A stretch of DNA of 64,000 nucleotides, taken from the NCBI GenBank assembly GCA_014284505.1, contig JAAFYY010000001.1, positions 7,365,845 to 7,429,844 on the forward strand, given 5' to 3'. Source of the DNA: Streptacidiphilus sp. 4-A2 (lineage in GTDB: Bacteria; Actinomycetota; Actinomycetes; Streptomycetales; Streptomycetaceae). A program made the translations under genes and the position numbers. Below are positions 1 through 8,589 of the stretch, piece by piece (the stretch's first letter is position 1; every line of letters starts with the position of its first letter). The notes below the pieces were generated by a model. It worked only from the letters and a program-made list of their open reading frames with translations, did not search any database and was not told where the DNA came from.

Positions 1-150
1 CTGGTCGGGCTGGCGTCCGGGGTCGGGGGCATGGGTGTTCCAGGCGGCGACCAAGTGGGGGTTGGTGTGTTCGTTGCTTCGGCCGGGGCCGAAGAGGTAG
101 GCGACGGTCTTGTAGGCGTAGTCGCGGACCTGGATGGGCTTGACGATCAT
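1..150 (-). CDS. Relaxase/mobilization nuclease, N-terminal fragment (runs off the left edge)
   Basis: Read leftwards from an ATG at 150, fifty codons begin MIVKPIQVRDYAYKT and continue FGPGRSNEHTNPHLVAAW before the window ends. This matches the start of actinobacterial plasmid/ICE relaxases, which nick oriT and pilot a single strand during conjugative mobilization; the catalytic Tyr and metal-binding His motifs would lie outside the window. The start codon abuts the TGA of the upstream mobC frame (151-153), so the two are probably translationally coupled. Family recognised from the N-terminal pattern only; the rest cannot be judged here. Confidence 0.7.
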   Translation of the reverse strand, partial: MIVKPIQVRDYAYKTVAYLFGPGRSNEHTNPHLVAAWNTHAPDPGRQPDQ

Positions 151-746
151 TCAGTCCCTCACCAGACGGACGGCAGTGCTCTCGACGGCTTCGATGGCCT
201 GTTCGATGAGAGCGAGCAGCCTTTGGTGTTCGGTGTGCAGGGTTCCGCCTCGGTGGAGGTAGGCGGTCTCCTGGTTGAGGAGGGTGCCGATCCGGTCGAG
301 GGCGGTGGTCGCGGTCGCCAGGTGCTGGATGCCTGCGTGGAAGTCGGCAACGGCGGCGCGGGGGTCGTCGTGTCCGGCCGCCAGGACGGTAGCCAGTGCG
401 GTGAAGGTGCCGGGCTGGCAATGGTTGGCCTGCGCGGCGGCGGTGATCGCGGTCCACTCAGCGTCGCTGAAACGCGGATGGGTGCGGTGTTCGCGCTGTG
501 CGGGTTCGCGCTTGCGGCGGCGCAGCAGCCGGTGGGCGAACCAGTCCTCGTTCGGCACCCCCGGGCCGGACACCTCGGCGGCCTCCCGGGCCGCCGTCTC
601 CGCCCCCTCCGGGGCGGGGAGCGGGGAAGGAGTCCTTACCCGCCTACTTGCTCCCCGTCAGGGGCCTTCCGGTCGGTGGAGTGACCGGGTCGGTCACTGC
701 GGTCGGTCACTCCGGTCAGGGCGGTCAGTCGGCGGTCACTGGTCAT
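151..746 (-). CDS. mobC: MobC-like relaxosome accessory protein (frameshifted)
   Basis: The long part of the frame (573 to 151) reads WFAHRLLRRRKREPAQREHR, then a helical region ending AVRLVRD, typical of MobC proteins that help the relaxase bind oriT. Its first in-frame start is a GTG at 573 with no good ribosome site. Further upstream an ATG at 746 is preceded by AGGAG at a spacing of 7; that frame runs MTSDRRLTALTGVTDRS and hits a stop near 635 where one extra G (GGCGGGG instead of GGCGGG) would join it to the main frame. I infer the real gene starts at 746 and carries a one-base deletion. It lies directly before the relaxase gene. Confidence 0.65.
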
Positions 747-784
747 CGTGACGCTCCTGGGGGCTCAAAGGGAAGGGTCGGGAA

Positions 785-978
785 CACCCGTTGCACCCGT
801 TGCATGCCTGGCCAGGCGTGGTACGGGTGCGTTTGGTGGGACGGGTGCAGCCGTCCCCGGGAGGATGGTGAGCGGGCTGTGGGGATGCACGGTGGGTGTG
901 GCCGGGACGGGTTCACCCGTCCCGGCCACGGTGTCCGTCCCCGTGTTGAGCTGCGGTGGGGACGGGTGCGACGGGTGC
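785..978. repeat. Cluster of ACGGGTGC/GCACCCGT repeats with a 12-bp perfect inverted repeat; candidate oriT or operator
   Basis: The gap between the DUF3631 gene and mobC holds repeated octamers: GCACCCGT-type copies at 785-791 and 793-800, ACGGGTGC at 823-830, 841-848, 962-969 and 971-978 (the last two a 9-bp tandem). At 901-912 and 915-926 lies a perfect 12-bp inverted repeat (GCCGGGACGGGT and its complement) with a 2-base centre that contains the same core on both arms. Its place just upstream of mobC and the relaxase fits an origin of transfer or an iteron-like operator. Function is inferred from position and structure. Confidence 0.5.
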
Positions 979-999
979 ACGCGGATAGGGGGGTGGGCC

Positions 1000-2483
1000 T
1001 CAGCGGCCGAGACGGGGTCCTGTCTCAGGGGCTGGCGGCCGGTAGGGCGTGGCAGCGGGGACGGCCGTCCCTGGGGTGCCTGGGCGGCGCATGGTTCCGA
1101 CGGCGCGGCTGCGACTGATGGCAGCGGACACCTGGGCCGACGTTTCCGGTCCCCGCCCCGATCGAGGCACCTCGGGGGCCGACGCGACTGGTGGCGGAGG
1201 TGCTGGTACGACCGGGGCGCGCTGTTCGACGTGCTCGGGCACCGCCTTGGACCCATCGCGCGTCTCGCTCGCCTCGTCCTTGAGGACGGTGGGGCAGTAG
1301 CGGGTCCAGGCGTCGAGGAACTGGGCGCGGGCGAAGCCCTTGGCCTGCGGTTGTGCGGGGAAGCGGTAGTTGCGCGAGCTGATCTCGAAGTCCCGCAGCA
1401 GCATCTGTAGGTAGCGCGGGGTCAGGCCCGGTTCTGGTAACTGGGCCAGGGGCTCTCCTCGTCCGAGCACAGCAGCAGGATCAGCTGCTTGGTCGGCAGG
1501 ACCTCCGGGTTGCCGACGGCCGCGTAGGCGGCGTGGATGTCGACCAGGAGCTGGAGGGGGTAGTCGTCCAGGCCGGGCCGTTCGGCTTCGCGGGCGGTGA
1601 TGGTGCGGCAGGCGGCGCGGGCGAGGTCCGGCCAGGTGCCGCCTGCCAGGTCGGCGACGATGACCAGGGGTTCCCAGGTGTCGGCGGCGCGGTCCTGTAC
1701 CGGCATGGCGGGGTCCATGGCGGCAGCCTGGTCGGCGACGGTGGCGGCCCAGACGGCGAGGCGTTCGCGCAGCGGTTGCAGGGCGTCGGCGTCGCGGGTG
1801 CGGAAGGGGGCGGCGTACTCCGTTGCGGTGCGGCGGCGCATCCGCACCACCACGGAGCGGTCCATCAGGGTGTCGGGCAGGTCGCCGATGCCGGCCAAGG
1901 CGGCCATGGCGAAGGTCTTGTAGGTCTCGACCTCCATGCTCTTGCCGTTGATGCGCAGGGTGTCGCGCTTGCGCTGATGGCCGCCGTTGAGGATGCCGCG
2001 CAGGGCCTCGGCCTCGCCTGCGGCCTTGGGGTTGAAGATGGTGTCGGCCTCGTCCACCAGCAGGGTGGGCGGGTTCTCGCCGATCGAGCGGTAGACGGCG
2101 GCCACCGAGGCGTTGACGGTCATGATCGGGCGGTGGCAGGTGGCCTCGACCACGTCCAGGAGACGGGACTTGCCGCAGCGCTTCTGCGGGCCGGTGATCG
2201 CCAGACGCGGAGCGTGCTGGAACTGCGGCTGCAGGTGCGTCGCCGCCGTCCACAGCGTCACCGCGTCCAGGCTGTGCCGGTCGGGCAGCACCACGTAGCG
2301 GGCCAAAGTCGCGCGCAGCTCGTCCAGAATGGCGGACCCGGTTGCGGCGGGTTCCGGACGGGGCAGGGCCGGGTTCGGCGCGGTTCCGGCGGCGGGGTGG
2401 GTCTCGGCGGGCTGGGTGCCGGTCGGGGTCACGACCGGGACGGGCTTTCGGTGATCGGTCGGTGCGGGGACCGTCGGGTGCAC
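1000..2483 (-). CDS. DUF3631 domain P-loop ATPase of an integrative element (frameshifted)
   Basis: Starts at a GTG at 2483 (AGGAG about 12 bases upstream). The main frame contains a Walker A-like GPQKRCGKSRLLD (about residues 98-110) and LLVDEADTIF as a Walker B-like motif, followed by NGGHQRKRDTLRINGKS and RMRRRTATEYAAPFR, typical of DUF3631 ATPases found with integrases in actinobacterial ICEs and plasmids; a replication or helicase-like role is usual for the neighbourhood but unproven. Near 1440 the frame breaks: restoring one G in TGGGCCC joins WPS to WAQLPEPGLTPRYLQML, and the protein then runs to a TGA at 1000. The C-terminal 140 residues are proline-rich and probably disordered. Confidence 0.7.
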
Positions 2484-2621
2484 GGTGATGCTCTTCTCCT
2501 CAGGCAGGGGGAGGCCGGCCAGCCGCCCCTGCTTGGTGGTCGTCGGGTTGCCGGTGGCTGGAGAGGAGTGGGCTGTCGGTGTCGGTGGTGCCGACGGCCC
2601 ACTCCATGTCAGGTCGTGCGG

Positions 2622-2843
2622 TCAGGCCGCGCGGTCGATCGCTTGCTCTTGGAGCCATGTCGCCACCTCCGCCCAGCGGTAGCGCAGGTGGCGTCCGACC
2701 TTGAGGGCGGGCGGACCTTGGCGGCGGTGGTTCCACACGTAGACCGTGCTGAGCGGCACTCCGAGGTAGTCGGCGAGTTCCTCCGCGCTCAGCAGCGGAC
2801 GGCGGTCGGGCAGTGCGGTCTGGCGGTTGGTGGGTCGTCCCAC
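2622..2843 (-). CDS. Small MerR/HTH_17-type DNA-binding protein, putative excisionase
   Basis: A 73-residue protein starting at GTG 2843, with GGGAGC about 5 bases upstream. It reads LLSAEELADYLGVPLSTVYV then WNHRRQGPPALKVGRHLRYR and ends in a WLQEQ helix: a winged helix-turn-helix of the excisionase type. Placed between the ATPase and the integrase and divergent from the latter, it probably acts as recombination directionality factor or as regulator of the element. Intact. A pure transcriptional regulator is the alternative. Confidence 0.8.
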   Translation of the reverse strand: MGRPTNRQTALPDRRPLLSAEELADYLGVPLSTVYVWNHRRQGPPALKVGRHLRYRWAEVATWLQEQAIDRAA

Positions 2844-3014
2844 GAGAGCTCCCGGTCGATAGGCGGCATTCCCCCGGACCGCCAGCGAAAGGCTGTGCGG
2901 ATCAGGTGGGAAGACAGTGCACCAGAAATCCGGCCGCACCAAATAAGCGTCTGGACATGCGAGCTGCCAGCATTTGGTGTTCTGCCCGATTCGCCGGAAT
3001 CGGCTCCGAGATGA

Positions 3015-3063
3015 TTGGGACTGGATGGGACCGCCTGGGACTGATGAGCACCGTTTGGGACTG
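3015..3063. repeat. Helically phased GGGACTG direct repeats between xis and int
   Basis: Four copies of (T)GGGACTG (one is GGGACCG) begin at about 3017, 3027, 3037 and 3057, with spacing of 10, 10 and 20 bases, so all face the same side of the helix. They sit in the 600-base gap between the divergent excisionase-like and integrase genes, a region less GC-rich than its surroundings. Such arrays are typical for cooperative binding of an excisionase, integrase arm domain or repressor; which protein binds is not known. Confidence 0.45.
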
Positions 3064-3309
3064 ACGGACACGGGGCGTTATTTATCGAATCGTTACCTCT
3101 CTCGGGTCGCTGAACAGCTGGAACGTCCACTGATGCCGCGATGGGGTCACGCGCGGTGGATCCCGCCGTTGTGATCCGAGTGCTGGGGTGAGTCCGTCAT
3201 GAGGTGCGGCCGGGAATCGATGCTACGGTCCGGTGCGGGGTCCTGTGCGCCTCTGTAGGAAGTCGATTCGTAGGCAGTCTTGTTTCCCGTAGCTTCGCTT
3301 CTTTAGTGG

Positions 3310-3338
3310 TTGACAATGCCTCCACTGGGATCAAGATT
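3310..3338 (+). promoter_or_regulatory. Weak candidate promoter for the integrase gene
   Basis: A perfect TTGACA (3310-3315) is followed after 17 bases by AAGATT (3333-3338), a poor -10. It lies about 105 bases before the integrase TTG start. The rest of 2844-3443 shows no convincing gene. Confidence 0.25.
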
Positions 3339-3443
3339 CCGGACACTGCGAGTTCCGCGACTGGGCCGAAACGGTGTCCACGGACCTCGCCAGGCGGGCA
3401 GTCCGCCCCTGCCTCTTCCCAACCCCCTTGAAGGAGACTTCCT

Positions 3444-4751
3444 TTGGCGAGCATCTACGACCGATGGCACAAGACCCGTCCTGCGAAGGCGGACAAGGAG
3501 TGCCCGGACCACAAGGGCAAGGTGGCTGGCGCCGAACACGGCGTCGGCAAGCGCTGGCAGGTCCGCTACCGCGATCCCGCCGGCGAACAGCGCAAGGAGA
3601 ACTTCGAGCGCAAGACCGACGCTGACAGGCGGGCGGCAGAGGTCCAGAGGGATCTCGACGTCGGCACCTACGTCGACCCGACGTTGACCAAGGTCACCCT
3701 CGGGGTCTTCGCCCAGCAGTGGTTGGCTGCCAACACCGCTGGCCCGACAACGGGTGTGCGCTACGAGGGCCTGGTGCGCAATCACATCGACGCGCGGCTC
3801 GGCCACTTGGCGATCCGGTCGTTCCAGAAGCCCTCGATCATCCAGGGGTGGATCAAGGAGCTACAGGAGATACCTCTCCAGCCGTCCACCATCGGCGGGA
3901 TCGGCGATGTCCTCAGCAGCATCTTCGATGCGGCGGTCGATGACGGCCTGATATCCCGCAATCCCTGCAAGGCGGGGTCGGTGCGCTGGCCTCAGCCTGT
4001 GAAGAAGGCGGTGGTGCCGTGGACGCGTGAGCGAGTCCTGGCCGTCGTCGCCGGGCTGCCGGAGCGCTTCCGTGCCGGTGGACTCGTCGGAGTCGGCTGC
4101 GGCCTGCGGCAGGGGGAGGTCTTCGCCCTGTCCGAGGGGGACATTGACTTCAAGGGCGGCTGGCTGAATGTGAACCAGCAGATTCGCTTCGTCGGCAAGA
4201 CGATGGTGTTCGCGCTGCCGAAGGGCGACAAGGTCCGCTCGGTGCCGCTGTCGCCCCGGACGGCCGTGGCTCTGCGCACCCACCTGAAGTCGTTCCCCTC
4301 GACCGAGGTGACGCTGCCCTGGGCGGTCGAGGGCGGCAAGCCCAGGACCCTCCGCCTGCTGTTCGTGGACGCGAACGGCAAGGCGTACAACCGCAGCGTC
4401 TTCAACGCGGGGGACTGGAAGCGGGCCCTCGTGCACGCCGGGGTGATCCCGCCCCGAGTCTCAGGGGCGCAGTACTTCGCGGCGGCCCCCGAAGACGGCA
4501 TGCACGCGCTGCGGCACACCTACGCCTCCGCTCAGCTCGAAGGCGGAACCAATATCAAGGCACTCTCAGTGTTCCTCGGGCACTCGGATGCCGGGTTCAC
4601 CCTGCGGACCTACACCCACCTCATGCCGGGCAGCGAGGGCCGCAGTCGCTCCGCCACGGATGACTTCCTCGTCGGCGGCGGGCACCAGCAGCAGGGCACT
4701 GAGCATGTGCCCTCGGCGGTGGTGTGCCCTGAGAGTGCCCTGGCGGCCTGA
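3444..4751 (+). CDS. int: Tyrosine site-specific integrase
   Basis: A 435-residue protein beginning at TTG 3444, chosen because AAGGAG at 3431-3436 lies 7 bases upstream and the N-terminus MASIYDRWHK fits the family. Order of parts: an N-terminal arm-binding Zn/beta region, a SAM-like core-binding domain (about 85-185) and the catalytic domain, with Arg in GCGLRQGEVF, HALRHTYAS, LGHSD and the nucleophile Tyr in RTYTHLMPG. All hallmark R-H-R-H-Y elements are present and the gene is intact, so it is probably functional in integration and excision. The C-terminal tail is Gly/Gln-rich. It marks the right-hand part of the element; the attachment site itself is not resolved. Confidence 0.9.
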   Translation: MASIYDRWHKTRPAKADKECPDHKGKVAGAEHGVGKRWQVRYRDPAGEQRKENFERKTDADRRAAEVQRDLDVGTYVDPTLTKVTLGVFAQQWLAANTAGPTTGVRYEGLVRNHIDARLGHLAIRSFQKPSIIQGWIKELQEIPLQPSTIGGIGDVLSSIFDAAVDDGLISRNPCKAGSVRWPQPVKKAVVPWTRERVLAVVAGLPERFRAGGLVGVGCGLRQGEVFALSEGDIDFKGGWLNVNQQIRFVGKTMVFALPKGDKVRSVPLSPRTAVALRTHLKSFPSTEVTLPWAVEGGKPRTLRLLFVDANGKAYNRSVFNAGDWKRALVHAGVIPPRVSGAQYFAAAPEDGMHALRHTYASAQLEGGTNIKALSVFLGHSDAGFTLRTYTHLMPGSEGRSRSATDDFLVGGGHQQQGTEHVPSAVVCPESALAA

Positions 4752-4818
4752 ATCGGTCCTCGCCAGCGCCTCCTCGGAGAGGCTTCATAGAGGCCCGGCA
4801 AGGCAACGAACCAGCAGG

Positions 4819-5314
4819 TCAGGGCCACATCAGGCAGTAGAGCTGGTGGCCGGCGTCGTGGAGGCGGGAGGCGAAGTCCTGCCACTCGTGGAGCATCTGG
4901 TAGATCACGAAGGCGTCGCGGGGGCCGGCGGTCGGGGACGGTGGACCAGATGAAGGCGGCGGTGCCGAGTTCGGCCTCGTCGGCCTTGCGCAGGGGCTCG
5001 ACCACCGAGTGGGGGAGCTGGAAGACGGCGTAGTCGGGGTGGAGGACGACCAGCTCCAGCGGGGGGACGGCGGAGAGCGGGATGCCCTCGATGCCGGTGA
5101 GCACCATCGCGCTCATCGTCTCCGGCTTGATCTTGGTCGAGAGACTGCCGCTGATCGACTCCTCGGAGCCGTCCTGGCCGAAGAGTTCTCCGAGGCGCCC
5201 GAGGGTGCCCAGCTCGCCTGCGTCCAGGCCCAGGCCGTCGCGGCCGAGGGCGGTCGGGACGCGGGCGGCGGTCGCGCGGTCGGGTGCGCCGAAGTACTTG
5301 TAGGTCACCCCCAT
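4819..5314 (-). CDS. Conserved actinobacterial hypothetical protein (frameshifted near its C-terminus)
   Basis: Begins at ATG 5314 (MGVTYKYFGAPDRATAARVP). The first 130 residues run to AAFIWSTVPDRR, then a frame switch near 4930 leads to GPRDAFVIYQMLHEWQDF and the end LHDAGHQLYCLMWP with a TGA at 4819. I recall homologous short hypothetical proteins in Streptomyces but know no function; no membrane segment or enzyme motif is visible. It is the first chromosomal gene to the right of the integrase, transcribed towards it, 67 bases from the integrase stop. Confidence 0.6.
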
Positions 5315-5491
5315 GCCACCACCCCTTGCTCCCGTGCTGCCGTCACCGCTGCGACTGCCGTGGCGTCCCGCCCTGCGCGCAGCCCTGGACGAACCATCGG
5401 ACCCATCGCGTGCGTCGGACACCGCTGACCATCCTTACTGGCAGTCACCCATTTGCCAACAGTGAGCGGGCGGGCGGCTGTGCACTGCGGC

Positions 5492-5515
5492 CCGATCATC
5501 GTCCCAGATGATCGG
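5492..5515. promoter_or_regulatory. 9-bp inverted repeat upstream of hemL
   Basis: CCGATCATC (5492-5500) and GATGATCGG (5507-5515) form a perfect inverted repeat with a 6-base centre, about 55 bases before the hemL start in a 255-base gap. No T-run follows, so an operator is as likely as a terminator. Confidence 0.35.
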
Positions 5516-5569
5516 CCGGGACATGCCGAGTGACGGGCAGCGATTTTTGAAAGACGCAGATTTGAGACT

Positions 5570-6898
5570 ATGTGTGTCGTGACCTACCCGTACGAAGCAC
5601 CCGAGTCCCAGAAGCTCTTCGCACGCGCCTCCGCGGTGACCCCCGGTGGCGTGAACTCGCCTGTCCGCGCCTTTCGCGCGGTGGGCGGAACGCCCCGGTT
5701 CATGGTCTCCGGCCAGGGGCCCTACCTCACCGACGCCGACGGTCGCGAGTACGTTGACCTGGTCTGCTCCTGGGGACCGATGATCCTCGGCCATGCCCAC
5801 CCCGAGGTGATCGAGGCGGTCCGCGCGGCCGTGAGCCGGGGGACCTCCTTCGGTACGCCCGGCTCCGGGGAGGTGGAACTGGCCGAAGAAATTGTGAGCA
5901 GAGTCACTCCGGTCGAGCAGGTGCGGCTGGTGTCCTCCGGCACCGAGGCCACCATGTCGGCGATCCGGCTGGCGCGCGGATTCACCGGCCGGGCCAAGGT
6001 GGTGAAGTTCGCCGGCTGTTACCACGGACATGTGGACGCGCTGCTGGCCGCCGCCGGTTCCGGGCTGGCCACCTTCGCCCTCCCGGACACGCCGGGGGTC
6101 ACCGGCGCGACCGCCGCGGACACCATCGTGCTCCCCTACAACGATCTGGACGCGGTGCGGGCGGCCTTCGCCGCGCACCCGGGCGAGATCGCCTGCGTGA
6201 TCACCGAGGCGTCGCCCGGCAACATGGGCGTGGTCCCACCGCTGCCCGGCTTCAACGCCGGACTGGCGGAGCTCTGCCGCGCGGACGGCGCGCTCTTCAT
6301 CTCCGACGAGGTGATGACGCTTCCGGGTCTCCCGGGCCGGCTGGTACGGGCTGGAGGCCGCGCACGAGGGCTGGGCCCCGGACCTGCTGACCTTCGGCAA
6401 GGTCATGGGCGGCGGCTTCCCGGCGGCGGCCTTCGGCGGACGCGCGGACGTGATGGCGCACCTCGCTCCCGCCGGTCCGGTCTACCAGGCCGGGACGCTC
6501 TCCGGGAACCCGGTCGCCACCGCCGCCGGGCTGGCCCAGCTGCGCGGCTGCACCGACGAGGTGTACGCGACCGTGGACCGGGTCGCGGCCGAGGTCTCCG
6601 GGCTGGTCGGGGCCGCCCTCAGCAAGGAGGGCGTGGCGCACCGGGTGCAGCACGCGGGCAGCATGTTCTCGGTCTTCTTCACCGAGGAGGAGGTCACGAA
6701 CTACGACGACGCCCGTCGCCAGGAGTCGTTCCGCTTCACCGGCTTCTTCCAGTCCATGCTCGCCCAGGGCGTCTACCTGCCGCCGTCCGCGTTCGAGTCC
6801 TGGTTCGTGTCGGCCTCGCACGACGACCGCGCGATCGAGCGGATCGCCGCGGCGCTGCCCGCGCCGCCCGGGCCGCGGCGGAGGCGACCGCGGCGTAG
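5570..6898 (+). CDS. hemL: Glutamate-1-semialdehyde 2,1-aminomutase (two compensating frameshifts)
   Basis: PLP enzyme converting glutamate-1-semialdehyde to 5-aminolevulinate in the C5 haem pathway. The start region TPGGVNSPVRAFRAVGG and FAGCYHGHVDALLAAAGSG are diagnostic. The open frame looks unbroken for 442 codons, but from about 6317 it is out of phase: DEVMT should continue GFRVSRAGWYGLEAAHEGW, which needs two more Gs (ACGGGC, not ACGC). The true frame carries LLTFGKVMGGGFPAAAFGG, with the PLP lysine in FGK, and FSVFFTEEEV; a second one-base loss near 6863 returns to the first frame and the TAG at 6896. ATG 5570 or GTG 5579 could start it; neither has a clear ribosome site. Type is CDS because the indels look technical. 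Confidence 0.88.
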   Translation: MCVVTYPYEAPESQKLFARASAVTPGGVNSPVRAFRAVGGTPRFMVSGQGPYLTDADGREYVDLVCSWGPMILGHAHPEVIEAVRAAVSRGTSFGTPGSGEVELAEEIVSRVTPVEQVRLVSSGTEATMSAIRLARGFTGRAKVVKFAGCYHGHVDALLAAAGSGLATFALPDTPGVTGATAADTIVLPYNDLDAVRAAFAAHPGEIACVITEASPGNMGVVPPLPGFNAGLAELCRADGALFISDEVMTLPGLPGRLVRAGGRARGLGPGPADLRQGHGRRLPGGGLRRTRGRDGAPRSRRSGLPGRDALREPGRHRRRAGPAARLHRRGVRDRGPGRGRGLRAGRGRPQQGGRGAPGAARGQHVLGLLHRGGGHELRRRPSPGVVPLHRLLPVHARPGRLPAAVRVRVLVRVGLARRPRDRADRRGAARAARAAAEATAA

Positions 6899-7080
6899 CC
6901 CGTGCCGTGGTCCGTGCCGCAGCCCGTGTCGCAGTCCGCGCGGTAGTCCGCGCCGTCGGTCCGGCGCACCGCCGGACCTGCGCGCCCCCGCCCGACCCCG
7001 AGCCAGAGCCGGGACGGGGCGGGGGCTGGGCGATACTGGCGTCACAGCAGGCGAGCAGCGTCCCCGAAGGAGCAGTCCAG

Positions 7081-7779
7081 GTGAGCAGCCGAACCGACTC
7101 AGCGAACGACGTCACCGTCGTCCATCTCATGCGGCACGGCGAGGTGCACAACCCGGAGGGCGTGCTGTACGGGCGGCTGCCCGGGTACCACCTGTCCGAG
7201 CTGGGCAAGGAGATGGCCGAGCGGGTCGCCGACCATCTGAGCGGACGCGACATCACGCATGTGGTCGCCTCCCCGCTGGAGCGCGCGCAGGAGACGGCCG
7301 CGCCCATCGCCGCCGCGCACGGGCTGGACACCGCGGTGGACGGGCGGCTGATCGAGGCCGAGAACATCTTCCAGGGCAAGACCTTCGGTGTCGGCGACGG
7401 CTCGCTGCGCAACCCCGGCTACTGGAAGTACCTGACCAACCCGTTCCGCCCGTCCTGGGGTGAGCCGTACATCGAGCAGGTGGTGCGGATGATGGGCGCG
7501 CTCGACGCGGCCAGGGACGCGGCGCGCGGGCACGAGGCGGTGTGCGTCAGCCATCAGCTGCCGATCTGGGTCACCCGCAGCTTCACCGAGCGCCGGCGGC
7601 TGTGGCACGACCCGCGCAAGCGGCAGTGCTCGCTGGCCAGTCTGACCAGCTTCACCTACCACGGTGACAAGATCGTATCGATCGGCTACAGCGAACCGGC
7701 GCGGGATCTGCTGCCTGCCCACCTGGTCGGCAAGGGCCGTCGGGGCGATGCCCCGGTCGCTAAGAGCTTCGGCGCCTGA
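7081..7779 (+). CDS. Histidine phosphatase (phosphoglycerate mutase-like) family protein
   Basis: Start GTG 7081 is preceded by AAGGAG at a spacing of about 8. The phosphohistidine motif is LMRHGEVHN near the N-terminus; ASPLERAQETAAPIA and the second His in CVSHQLPIW complete the family signature. About 232 residues, normal for the branch 2 histidine phosphatases that sit between hemL and the cytochrome c maturation genes in actinomycetes. Substrate not predictable. Intact; an upstream in-frame extension (from 6907) is Arg/Pro-rich shadow and is not used. Confidence 0.85.
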   Translation: MSSRTDSANDVTVVHLMRHGEVHNPEGVLYGRLPGYHLSELGKEMAERVADHLSGRDITHVVASPLERAQETAAPIAAAHGLDTAVDGRLIEAENIFQGKTFGVGDGSLRNPGYWKYLTNPFRPSWGEPYIEQVVRMMGALDAARDAARGHEAVCVSHQLPIWVTRSFTERRRLWHDPRKRQCSLASLTSFTYHGDKIVSIGYSEPARDLLPAHLVGKGRRGDAPVAKSFGA

Positions 7780-7794
7780 GTCTCCGTTCGATCA

Positions 7795-7830
7795 CGTGTC
7801 GTGGCAGGTCAGGGCACTTGCCACGACACG
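7795..7830. terminator. Hairpin after the histidine phosphatase gene
   Basis: A perfect 12-bp inverted repeat (arms 7795-7806 and 7819-7830, CGTGTCGTGGCA) with a 12-base loop, 15 bases past the stop codon. No U-tract, as usual for actinomycetes. Confidence 0.6.
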
Positions 7831-7879
7831 ACGGCGGGGGCAGTGAAGGGGCTCAAAATACCCATGCGAAACTCTTCAC

Positions 7880-8589
7880 ATGCGCCCCCGCCAGACCTCC
7901 AGCATGATCTCCCGCGTTGACCCCAGCCCGATCGGAAGCCCCGTCGAGGGCCCGGTGACGGTCCCGGTGACGGTCCGGGGCAAGCGATCGGCCCACCGCC
8001 CGACGGCGCGCACCCTGATCGCCGCCGTCGCCGCCGCGTCGGCCCTGGTCCTGTCCGGCTGCTCCTCGACGGGCTCCTCGTCCTCCAGCGACGCCGGGAA
8101 CACCTCCTTCGTGAAGGGCACCGGCGAGATCACCACCGTCCCGGCCGCCCACCGGGGCGCGCCGATCGAGCTGTCGGGCAAGGACCTGGACAACAACCAG
8201 GTCAGCCTCGCCTCCTTCCGGGGCAAGGTCGTGGTGATCAACGTCTGGGGTTCCTGGTGCGCGCCCTGCCGGGCCGAGGCCGGGGACTTCGAGAAGGTCT
8301 ACCAGGCGAACGAGGCCAAGGGCGTGCAGTTCCTCGGCATCGACACCCGTGACCTCCAGGCCGCCGCCGCCCAGGCCTTCGTGACCGGTCACAACCTGAC
8401 CTACCCCAGCCTGTACGACCCGGACGGGTCGCTGCTGCTGAAGTTCCCGCGGGCAACCTGGACCCGCAGGCCATTCCGTCTACGCTGATCCTCGACCGCC
8501 AGGGCCGCATCGCCGTCCGCGCGCTGGAGCCGCTGCTGGCCAGCCAGCTGCAGCAGATCCTCGCGCCGGTGCTCGCGGAGAAGTCGTGA
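7880..8589 (+). CDS. resA: TlpA/ResA-like thioredoxin lipoprotein for cytochrome c maturation (frameshifted)
   Basis: Membrane-anchored thiol-disulphide oxidoreductase that reduces apocytochrome c or its thiols outside the cell. An N-terminal basic stretch and hydrophobic segment end in a lipobox LVLSGC (about residues 56-61); the active site is VWGSWCAPCRAE with the CxxC pair, followed by GVQFLGIDTRD. Near 8452 one G is missing: KFPR should go on GNLDPQAIPSTLILDRQGR to the stop TGA at 8587. The last bases overlap the GTG of ccdA, so translation is coupled. First gene of a four-gene operon. Confidence 0.85.

Noticed and set aside
4752..4818. A tRNA gene as integration site of the mobile element
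   Set aside because: No cloverleaf or T-loop consensus found between the integrase and the next gene.
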